Below, piece after piece: positions 34,412 to 44,085 of a stretch of 64,000 nucleotides of DNA. The first letter of the stretch is position 1; each line of letters starts with the position of its first letter. Origin of the DNA: Stomorhina lunata (Eukaryota > Arthropoda > Insecta > Diptera > Rhiniidae). The notes under the pieces were generated by a model. The model had not been told where the DNA came from. It searched no databases and saw only the letters and a list, made by a program, of their open reading frames with translations. The stretch spans positions 117,885,600 to 117,949,599 of the forward strand of contig OW121744.1 of assembly GCA_933228675.1 (NCBI GenBank). Direction: 5' to 3'. The translations under genes and the position numbers were made by a program.

Positions 34412-35756
34412 AGCGTCAAATATATGAAAAAGTTCTATGATTTGTTCGAGTTGTCCTGCATGTGTCGTCGAGGATTTAACATTGTCTTTTACTCATCTTT
34501 GATAATGTCTAAATGACAGGGCCAACTGGGTAAATTCATGTTGTATATTTGTATGTTTAAAAAACCATTTGAATTGGGGGTACATAGATATTTTGCTTGT
34601 AAGCAATTAAAAAAATCGCTTTTATTAAAAAAAATAAAAAATTATTGAATATTTCACAGAGAACTTGGTAGTTTTTTTGAACTAAACCCAAATATTTCAT
34701 ATTTTTATTTATTATCTCTAGTTCATAAAAAAACATCTCAGTTCCTAAATAAATATTTCTTTTTCGTTTTTAGCAATTTTTCTGCAACTTAAACCATAAT
34801 AATTCCAGAGAAAAAAGTATTTTTGCAAATTATTATTTTAATGTTAAAATAATATAAACAATTTTATGCCAATGGCAAAAATTTACATATGTACAGGTCT
34901 CTAAAAAAACATAAGCCAAAGCAAATGCCACAAATTCAAATGTAAATAACACTGTGCTAAACAAAAAATGCACAAGGATAGTTATAGAAAAATACTGCTT
35001 TGCTAGAGTCCAAAGTGTATAAGAATACTTATGTTCTTGCAGCACAGTGTAATATTTACACAACATTTTTAAATTTTATTTTATTAAATTAAGTGAAGGT
35101 AAAATTTTCCATAATAATAATATTTTTTTTCATACATTTTATTATCTTTTGCTAATTTTAAATAAATAGTAGTATTATTTACTTTAAAAAATGACTCACA
35201 ATTTCATATTTTGATTTGTAGCAAATAATAAAATTAAATAACAAAAAAATAAAGCAGAAAATGGCAAAAATCTGAGCAACACAAATTCTATTTAATTAAT
35301 GAAATAAAAATATTTAAATGGCAAATAAATGAGCATTTGTGGCAAAATATTTCAAATTATTGAATATTTTTATGAATATTTGCGTTTTATTGTTTTTATA
35401 TGAAAACAAATTAAATAAATGCAATTTTTAGAAATAATTTGCAATTTTTTTTATGTCAGTTTTTGACAAGAAAAAATTTAATTAAAAAATTTTTATTTAT
35501 TGTATATTTGTTTTTAATTACAAAACAAAAGAGATTCAATAAAGTTTAATGGCAAAGATAAATGATTTATTTGATTTTAATAAAAAAAAAAAAAAAAAAA
35601 ACATAAACAATAATAACATAAAATTTTATTTGTATAATTTAGATTAATAAAAATATTTTGATTAAAATTTAATGAAATGGTCCAAAGAAATCGTAAATTA
35701 AAAACAATTAAAATCTTAAATAATTATCATTTAAAAAATTTGAAATATAACATTAT
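34412..35756. other. AT-rich non-coding DNA, no gene seen
   Basis: The minus-strand frame at 34833-35066 has no recognisable domain. A poly-A run of about 20 bases is present near 35580-35600. Nothing else is supported. Confidence 0.5.
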
Positions 35757-35797
35757 GACCCAGGCGTAGCCATCTCATACCACCAGAAGCCGAAGAC
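35757..35797 (-). repeat. Dispersed fragment, copy 2
   Basis: On the minus strand this reads TCTTCGGCTTCTGGTGGTAT followed by GAGATGGCTACGCCTGGG. It matches 23087-23122 with a few differences. It lies about 50 bp from the left edge of T6. Confidence 0.75.
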
Positions 35798-35844
35798 TTG
35801 TGAAAATAAGTATTAAAAGCAGACAGTTGAAATTTAAATTTGGA

Positions 35845-37060
35845 TTAAAATTTTTCGATGAAAATTTTTCAATAAAACTATTTTTCCGTGAAAATTTTCC
35901 AAATAAAATTTTCTATCGAAAAATTTTGTGTGAAATATCTTCCAAAAATTTTTTGATACAAATTTTCCATAGACAAATTTTTGATAAATTTTGATAAAAA
36001 AAATTTTCCATAGAAATATTTTTGATAAAAAAAATTTCTATAGAAAAAATTTGTGATTAAAACATTTTCTATTGGGAAATTTTCTATAGAAAAATTTTTG
36101 ATAATGAAGTTTTCTTACGAAAAATTTTTGATAGAAAAACTTTCTATAAAAAAAATTTTGATAAGAAAATTTTCTTAAGAAAAAATTTTCTATAGAAAAA
36201 TTTTTGATAAACAAATTTCTATAAAAATAATGTTGATAAAAAAAAGTTCCCATAGAAATATTTTTGATAACAAAATTTTCTATAGAAGAATTTTTTATAG
36301 AAAAAATTTTGATACATATTAAAATTTTCTATAGAAAAATTTTTGACAAAAGAATTTTTGATTAAAAAATTTTCTATAGAAAAATTTTTGATAAAAAATT
36401 TTCTATGGAAAAAATTTTGTTAAGAAGTGTTTCTATAAAAATATTGTTGATAAAAAAATTTTTCTATAGAAAAATTTTTGATAAAAAATTTTCTATAGAA
36501 TAATTTTTGATAAAAAAAAATTCTATATAAAATTGTTTATCAAAAACATTTCAATAGAAAATAATTTAATAGACAATTTTGATAAAAAAAAATTTTATAG
36601 AAAAATTTTTTTTTCTATAGAAAAAATTTTGCTAAAATAATTTTGCTAAAATAATTTTCTGTACAAAAGTTTTTGATAAAAGATTTTTCTATAGAAAAAT
36701 TTTTGATAGAAAAAATTTCTATAAAAAATTTTCTATTGAAAAATTTTTGATAAAAAAATTTTGTATAGAATAATTTTTGATAAAAAAATTTTTTCTATAG
36801 AAAATTTTTTATCAAAAATATTTCTATAGATAATTTTTTCTTATCAAAAATTGTAAAAAAAATTTGGATAAAAAGCTTTTTAAAGAAAAATTTTTGTTAA
36901 AAAAATTTTCTATAGAAAAATTTTTTATAGAAGAATTTTTGATAGAAAATTTTTCTATAAAAAAATTTTTGATAAAAATTTTTTTATTAAGAAAATTTGT
37001 CGAAAAAAATATTTGATAGAAAACTTTTTTGGTAGAAAAAATTTCTATAGAAATCTGTAC
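35845..37060 (+). repeat. T6: minisatellite with TTTTCTATAGAAAA core
   Basis: About 40 units of the T1 type (TTTTCTATAGAAAAATTTTT with GATAAAA), mostly plus orientation. Short inverted stretches lie near 36530-36560 and 36800-36855. Frames at 35800-35994 and 36038-36253 are repeat translations. The right edge abuts a fragment of the dispersed element family (37081-37175). Confidence 0.9.
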
Positions 37061-37080
37061 TTTGATTAGCAGATTTACAT

Positions 37081-37175
37081 GGGGGTCAGGCCAGACGGAC
37101 GGACTAAGGAAGTGATTCTAAGTCTATTGGTATACCTAAAGGTCTAAGACAAATGCGTTACATTCATCAGCACAA
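37081..37175 (-). mobile_element. Fragment of the TATACCC/GGGCTTGACCGACTA element family
   Basis: On the plus strand GTGATTCTAAGTCTATTGG, TATACCTAAAGGTCTAAGAC, ATGCGTTACA and ATCAGCACAA follow in order. The same order and similar words appear on the minus strand of 56165-56245. Only the part near one terminus is present. Confidence 0.7.
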
Positions 37176-37259
37176 ACTTATAATATAAGTATAATTATAT
37201 AATTATATAAGGGTGGAAAAAGCGTTATCCAAAATGTGTTTAATAAGTTTGAAAGCCTT

Positions 37260-37790
37260 GTGCAAGCCATTTGAATTTCGAGTGTACTTGAGCCCGAGTC
37301 ATTGCCATAGTTAAAGTGTAGATCATAGCAAAAATGTAAGTCTAGTCTAGTCAAAATGCAAATCATTACCAAAATAAAATTCATATTAAAAGTGCAAGTC
37401 ACTCTAAAAGTGAAATTCATATTAAAAGTGCAAGTCATCCTCAAATTGCAAATCATTAAAAAAGTTCAAGTCATTCTCAAAGTGCAATTTACTTAAAAAA
37501 GCAAGTCATTCTTAAAGTGCAAATCATTCTTAAAGTACAAATCATTTAAAAAGTGCAAGTCATTTTTAAAGTGAAAATGATACCAAAAGTGCAAGTCATT
37601 CTTAAAGTAAAATTCATTCTTATAGTGCAAGTCATCCTAAAAGTGCAAATCATTTAAAAAGTGCAAGTCATTCTCAAATGCATTCTCCAACTGCAAGTCA
37701 TCATTAAAAAAAATTCATTCTAAATGTGCAAGTCATTGTCAAAGAACGAATCCTAGTTAAAGTCCAAGTCACTATCAAAGTGAAAGTAAT
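37260..37790. repeat. 18-bp minisatellite AGTGCAAGTCATTCTTAA
   Basis: Around 26 to 28 diverged units of 18 bp, with consensus AGTGCAAGTCATTCTTAA and frequent GTGAAATTCAT and GTGCAAATCATTTAAAA variants. Because 18 is a multiple of three, the minus-strand frame at 37178-37456 repeats a six-residue motif (CTFNMN, ICNLRM). It is not a gene. Confidence 0.85.
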
Positions 37791-39720
37791 TCTTAACCAA
37801 CAGCATTAAACTATCCAAATATAGCTGAGACTTCTGAGTGCTATGAAAGATTTTCTTTATTCTAAACCAATATTAAACAATATGATTTTTTAAAAACACT
37901 TGTTCCATATTTTTCTTTACATTTCAATTAGACCAACCATATGGAAGTATAGGTCACTTTCAAGCTCTCTTCCCATAACCCATTAGAAAAAAGTAAAAGT
38001 TTCAAGTCCTCTTGCATTCAGTTAAAACAAAAACTTATCCTCCGGTTTTCTTTTGTTATTTAATTTGCTATAAAACCAAAAGTTTTCTGGGTTTTTTGTT
38101 TTCCAAAGATCCCGAGTAAAGAACACAACTAAACAACATAAGGTTTAGCCAAACAAAAACAATAAACGGCTGCCAGTCCAAACGCATGCATGAACCCGGG
38201 ATTTTCTTTCCCCAAGTAAGTTTTTAACTATACTCATATAAAGCCTTTTCCTTTCGGGCTGGCTATTGTTGTTTAAGAATTTTTAACAGTTTTTTTTTTG
38301 CATTGTTAACATTTTCTAAGGCTTTTTGTTGTTAAGCTGCAAAAAATGCTGTGTATGCAGTTTTTTTTTGCTGTTGCTTTCTATTCTATTATGTCCTATC
38401 ATGTCCTTTTCTTCTTGTTATTGTTTTTTATTTACTCGATGATGATGATGTTGTGTCAACTTTATTTCACAATTTTATTTTCCATTACTTATACTCGTAG
38501 TTCTAGTTAGTTCAGTTTTTGCTCTAGATGAGAAGAAGAAGGAAGTCTGTGGAAAAACAATAATTGTATGAATTTTCCTTAGAGTAGAGTAAAGAGTGCA
38601 TGAGTTTGTGTTTGGTTTTTGTTTGCTGTCTCTTTACTCTTGACAGGAGCAGTAGCAACAGCAACAACATTAGTTGTGTTATTATGTCAACTACACATAT
38701 TCTAGTGGTTGGTTTCCATGAATAACTTCCGGTTTAGTAGTGGATATTAATGTGTGTGGGTTGGTTTAGTTACATTCATGTATAGTCAGCTTATATGAAA
38801 AAGGAAGACATTGTCCGAAAATGTTGTTAATAATTTCTAAATTATTTTTAGATTTTTTTCACTTAAGTTTAACATACCATGGCTGTACTTGAAACTTGCT
38901 TCGAAATTTTTTACTTTAGTTGACGATATGAAATAATATATGTGTTTACAAATGTGTTTGTTTTTTTTCATAATCTGCTTTAAAAATTAAAAGAGTTATA
39001 AATTTTTAACAGACTTTTATTTATTTAATTTATAACACCTAATTTATAACAGAAAACGGAAGTTTTAAAAACTAAAGTATACATTTAGGGTAAACAAAAT
39101 TAAATCATGAGTTCAAATAAAAAAATCAATTAAAATATTTAAAATGCTTTAATAACTTAAACAAAACCTTACATCTTTTTAACTTTATGAACTGTTATAA
39201 AATTGTATAAAGCCAAATTTATAAACAAATAAAAGGGTTGAAAAGGTTAGTACATTTTTTAATTTTATTAAATAAAATATACTTTTAGTTTATTTTAAGC
39301 ATTATTTCAAATATAATGCTTTAATATTTTGTTATTATTTAATAAAAAACGCCATTAAGTATATACAAAATATTATTAAATATTTATAATGATAATTAAA
39401 CTAATAACATTCCGCCTTTAATCCTTTATTTGACATAATATTAAGTTGTGTTTAATACTTAGTTTGTGTCAAATAAAAAATCATAAAAATTTATAATATG
39501 CATTACAGCATTACCCTTAGCTCATATTTATTAATTTTTCATTTTGTAATATTGAATATTTTTTACCAGCCACCAACATTTGCTGTTTATGTAGTGAAAT
39601 GCCGCAAAATTATAACATAATTTTTAATAGAATTTGCAGTGAAATGTAAAAAATCCGGCAAATATTTAAAGGATGTAAAGAACAATTTTTTTAGAATTTT
39701 AAAATAATCATAGACCTAGG
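37791..39720. other. Non-coding DNA, no gene seen
   Basis: The part at 38040-38800 is somewhat less AT-rich and lacks repeats, but has no open frame or recognisable signal. No feature is assigned. Confidence 0.5.
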
Positions 39721-41150
39721 GCCAAATCATTTTTATTTTCGATAGAAAAATTTTATATTGAAAATTTTCTATAGATAAAATTCATATCGAAAATTTTCTT
39801 AGAAAAATTATATATCGAAAAATTTCTTTAGAAAAAATTTATATTGAAAATTTTCTATACAGAAAAATTTATATCAAAAATTTTCTATAGAAAAATTTAA
39901 TACCAAAAATTTTCTATAGAAAAATTCTGATAAATTTGATGCCAACAATTTTCTATATGACCATTTTCTATAGAAAATTTTTTACATACAAAAAATTTAT
40001 ATCGAAAATTTTCTATAGAAAACAATTTATATCAAAAATTTTCTATAGAAAAATTTTGTACCAAAAATTTTCTATAGAAAAATTTTAAATCAACAATTTT
40101 GTATAGAAAAATTTTATTTGAAAATTTTTTAAAGAAAAAATTTACATCAAACATTTTTTATAGAAAAAATTTATATCGAAAATTTTCTATAGGAAAATTT
40201 TATATCGAAAATTTTCTTAAAAAATTTTATATCCAAAATTTTCTTAAAAAAATTTATATCCAAAATTTTCTTAAAAAAATTTATATCAACAATTTTGTAT
40301 AGAAAAATTTGATATCGAAAATTTTCTTAGAAAATTTTATATAGAAAATTTTTTAAAAAAAATTTTATATCAAAAATTTTTTTAAAAAGTTTTATAACGC
40401 AACTTTACTAAAAAATTTATATCGAAAATTTTCTACAGAAAAAATTTATATCGAAATTTTTCTAAGAAAAAATTTATATCGAAAATTTTCTATAGAAAAA
40501 ATTTATATCCAAAATTTTTTTATAAAAAAATTTACTATAGAAAAATTTTTCATAGAAAAATTTTTGATCGAAATTTCGAAATAGAAAAAATTCATATCGG
40601 AAATTTTCTATAGAAAAATTTTATACCAAAATTTTTCTATCTCAAAATTTTTTTTTGAAAAATTTACTAAAGAAAAATTTTACAGCTAAAATTGTTTATA
40701 TCGAAAATTTTCTTAGAAAAATTTTATATCGAAAATTTGATGTTAACAATTTTCTGTAGAAGAATTTTTAATCAAAATTTTTTATACAAAAAATTTATAT
40801 CGAAAATTTTCTACAGAAAAAATTTGTATCTAAAATTTTTTATAGAAAAATTTTATATCGAAAATTTTCTTAGAAAACAACAATTTTGTATAGAAAAATT
40901 TTATATCGAAAATTTTCTATAGAATAAATTAATATCGAAAATTTTTTAAATAAAAAATTTATATCGAATATTTTTTATAGAAAAAATGTGTATCGAAAAT
41001 TTTCTATAGAAAATATTTATATTAACAAATTTCTATAGAAACATTTGTGTAGCATACTTTAAGGATAATCTAAATAATATATGTATGACATATAAGATTC
41101 AGCATTAGATTTCGATCAATATCAAATGCAATAATTTGGCTCAGAATTTG
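39721..41150 (+). mobile_element. Dispersed-element copy expanded by array T7
   Basis: The left flank GCCAAATCATTTTTATTTTC (39721) and the right flank AGCATACTTTAAGGAT (41051-41066) correspond to two words only 67 bp apart in the array-free copy at 60342-60408 and 74 bp apart at 43151-43224 (inverted). Here about 1.3 kb of minisatellite lies between them. A second, inverted ATTTGGC end follows at 41144-41150. Confidence 0.6.
39738..41045 (+). repeat. T7: minisatellite ATATCGAAAATTTTCTATAG type, ~28-bp unit
   Basis: About 45 units of TTTTCTATAGAAAAATTTA with a TATATCGAAAA spacer in place of the GATAAAAAA spacer of T1, T5 and T6. Subtypes with CCAAAAATTTTC and with CAACAATTTTGTATAG form local runs. 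Frames at 40099-40302 and 40692-40922 (YRKILFENF, FYIENFL) are repeat translations. Confidence 0.9.
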
Positions 41151-42957
41151 GGAAGTATTTGCGGCTTCCACATAAATCTTTACAAATTAATAATAAAATT
41201 GATTACAGATACGCATTCCTAATTTTTCAATTGTAAAATCTTTTTCGTTTTCAATCTTTTACTTAAAGTTAAGCAAATAAATGGCATTTTATTAAACAAA
41301 TTAAAAATCGTAAAATAACATGTTATTTTTAATTATGTGGAAATAAAAACCATAATAATGTCCATAAGTAATTTTAATTTTTGGTTAAAACTGTTTTTTT
41401 TTTCATAATTGCAAAATTAATTTTGGTACATTTAACTCAACCACCGCTAATGGTTGATGTTTAGTGCATTAAAAAAATAATGAAAATTGGATTTAACATG
41501 TAGGATTATAGAAGCATTTAAAAGATAAATACTGGGTTACAAAGAAAAAAAAAACACAAACATTTTGTTACCTTTTTCAGGAGCTATAGATTTCTTAAAA
41601 AAATATTTTTGGATAACAAAATTTTTTCTTAATAGTTTAATTTTTCTGCTGTTTAAAGTTTAACTTTAAACAACCCAATGCCATAAAATGACTTATAATT
41701 TTAAACTTTTTTGTTTATTAAAATTTTTAGAAATTTTTATTTTAGTTTTATTGTGCTTCAGTCATTTTATAAAAAATATGCAAATAAACTTTAAGAAACC
41801 GAACAATTTTTCTGTTTCATATTTTATTTTACTATTTTTTTTTGTTGAAGAACAACTTTTGTATACTTTTTGCTAGACATTAATTTCTTCCTTCGATTTT
41901 TTCTCTATGCTTTTGATATTTATGATTTTAATATAACTGAAGAAACGGCAAGAAAAAACTTTCAATAACTAAAGTCAACGTTAACATTTTAATATAAATG
42001 TAACTTTTACAAACTAGTAAATAATAGAGTAGAAAACTAAGAAAAAAAGGAACCAAGTTTCAGAAGTTTCATTGCTAAGAAAATCCAAAAAAAAGAAGAA
42101 AAATAACCTATAAAAACTATAAAATGAACAACATGCTGGGAACTAAAATGAAATAAACAAAAACCTAAGAAAATTTAATAAAGACAAGCCACAACAAAAC
42201 ACCAGAAACTCTAAAGAAATAAGATACTTTAGGTACAAAATTGTTGGCTTACAAGTAAGTAACAGGACAATCTTAAGAGGTTGAAGTAAAAGAAAGAAAC
42301 AATGAAAGAGTTTCAAATTAAAAAACCTCAAAATATTGGGAAAACAAAAGAGTAACACATACACACACACACACACTTTCATGCAAAACAATAAAGAGTG
42401 TTTTTTGAGAGTTATTTTCTTCCAAGAATCTTCACATACTTGAAAGTTTTCGTTTGCACTAAAGGATATTACTTCAGATTTTGCTTTAAGTAAGTCCTAG
42501 AAAAGGTGACTGTGTTTGTCGTGTTTACTGAGAATGAATGTATGACTTTATGAAGGTATTACTTAAAGGTTTAAAAGTACAACGCAGTATGTAAAATCTA
42601 TTCAAAAGGTGCTTGTGTAAAGCACAGTGGGATGGATGAAAGCTAACTTTAAAATCAACCATAATCATAATCTTAAGTGTTAAAGGCAAATAATATATCT
42701 TTGTTATATGCAGGCAACAAATCATGTAAATGTTTTAAATATTTGCCTCTCTATGATGTTTTTTTTTAAATGCGAAATATTTGAAATATACCTTAAAGTA
42801 TCTATTAAATGCATCGAAAGCTTTTTGAGCTTAAAAATATTCCGATCACAACTTTTTCAATGGCTGGCTGTATTAAAAAAGGGAAACGTATTAGTAATAC
42901 CAATTTAAATGCCTAGGATATTATGGATACGTACAATGTCTTTAGTTGTCAACGAAT
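41151..42957. other. AT-rich non-coding DNA, no gene seen
   Basis: A short (AC)n run sits at 42358-42376. Frames at 41688-41876, 42143-42391, 42525-42725 and 42708-42908 have no domains and overlap in conflicting frames. Confidence 0.5.
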
Positions 42958-43267
42958 TTGTGTACCCTTCATCACCATAAGTGGAAAGGGTATTACAAGC
43001 AGAGGTCGGCACAAAAAAAACAGTACAAAAAATCGCCGTTTTTTATACTTTTAACTAAAATTGTTTTTTTTTTCAATGTTATTTTTTTAAAAACGAATCA
43101 AAATGGATACCAAATTTCAATAAACTTTTTGCATCGAAGTAACTTTGAACATCCCTAAAGTATACTTCACAATATTTGCTTAGAAGTCTGGGTTTTCGAT
43201 CTATATCGAATACGGTAATTTGGCCCTTGATGTTTTTTATTACTTTTTTTTTTAATTTGTTCAAAAA

Positions 43268-43680
43268 TTTTTGTATAAAAAACTTATATTTGTCAAAAAA
43301 TTTTCTTCAAAAATTTTTCCATTAATTTTTTTTTATCAAAAACTTTTCTATAGAAAATTTTTATGTAAAATTTTTTTTATCAAAAATTTGTTTATAGAAA
43401 AATATTTTTACAATTTTTTTCAGAAAATTTTTTTATCAAAAATTTTTCTATAGAAAATATTTTCATCAAAAATTTTTCTATACAAAATATTTTCATCAAA
43501 ATTTTTTCTATAAAAATTCTTTTGTTAAAAATTTTTCACAAAAAATTTTTCTATAGAATTTTTTTTATCAAAAATTTTTCTATAGAAATTTTTTTTTATC
43601 AAAAATTTTTCTATAGAAAATTTTTTTTGTCAAAAATTTTTCATCAAAAGTTTTTTTATAGAAAATGTTTTCATCGAAAG
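43268..43680 (-). repeat. T8: minisatellite with TTTTCTATAGAAAA core, inverted orientation
   Basis: About 14 units of TTTTTATCAAAAATTTTTC followed by TATAGAAAAT with some TTTTCATCAAAA variants. Frames at 43271-43453 and 43522-43719 are repeat translations. Confidence 0.85.
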
Positions 43681-43688
43681 ACACAACT

Positions 43689-43765
43689 CTTACGAATTAT
43701 GTTTGTTAACCATAAGTAAAAACTTAGATTAGTGAAGTGAAGGAAGGTAAAACATAATTCGTAAG
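43689..43765. repeat. Inverted repeat, 16-bp arms
   Basis: CTTACGAATTATGTTT (43689-43704) is perfectly complementary to AAACATAATTCGTAAG (43750-43765) across a 45-base loop. It separates T8 from T9 and could be a tiny inserted element or a structural hairpin. Confidence 0.85.
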
Positions 43766-43984
43766 TTTACAAACATAATTTGAATGATTGTATTTGTAAA
43801 AAAAGTAATAATGCAACGTTTTCGATCTGTCTAAAACTAGGGATACTCCTCCTGAGGAGACGGTTGCCGCCACAAACATTTTTTAGCTTTAATCAATAAA
43901 TTGTTCAAATGCAAATAATTTTTTTTTGAATAATATTTACATCTTGACAAGTTTGTTATTTTTTGAAAAAGAGTTTTATTGAAA

Positions 43985-44058
43985 TCTTTTCTATAAGAAA
44001 TATTTTTTTTCAAAAAAATTTTTCACAGAAAAATATTTTTATCAAAAAAAAAAAAAAA
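43985..44058 (-). repeat. T9: short degenerate block of T-type units
   Basis: Two to three diverged units (TTTTCTATAAGAAATA, TTTTTCACAGAAAAATA with TTTTATCAAAAA) end in a poly-A run and then the GGGCTTGACCGACTA terminus. Confidence 0.6.
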
Positions 44059-44085
44059 AGGTTGGGCTTGACCGACTAAAACACT

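Larger units (their letters stand above)
42958..44085 (+). mobile_element. Dispersed-element copy carrying arrays T8 and T9
   Basis: The left end TTGTGTACCCTTCATCACCA with TAAGTGGAAAGGGTAT resembles the left end of the short copy at 56124 (TTATACCCTTCACCA, then AAGTAGAAAGAGTATA). The right end GGGCTTGACCGACTA (44064-44078) is identical to the right end of that copy near 56429. Between them stand the inverted GTGCCGACCTCTG module (43000-43055), the inverted YATACTTTAGGGAT to GCCAAAT module (43151-43224), array T8, a 77-bp inverted repeat and array T9. That two ends of one family enclose the arrays is the best evidence in the window that the minisatellite is carried by a transposon. The two ends could still belong to separate insertions. 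Confidence 0.6.
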
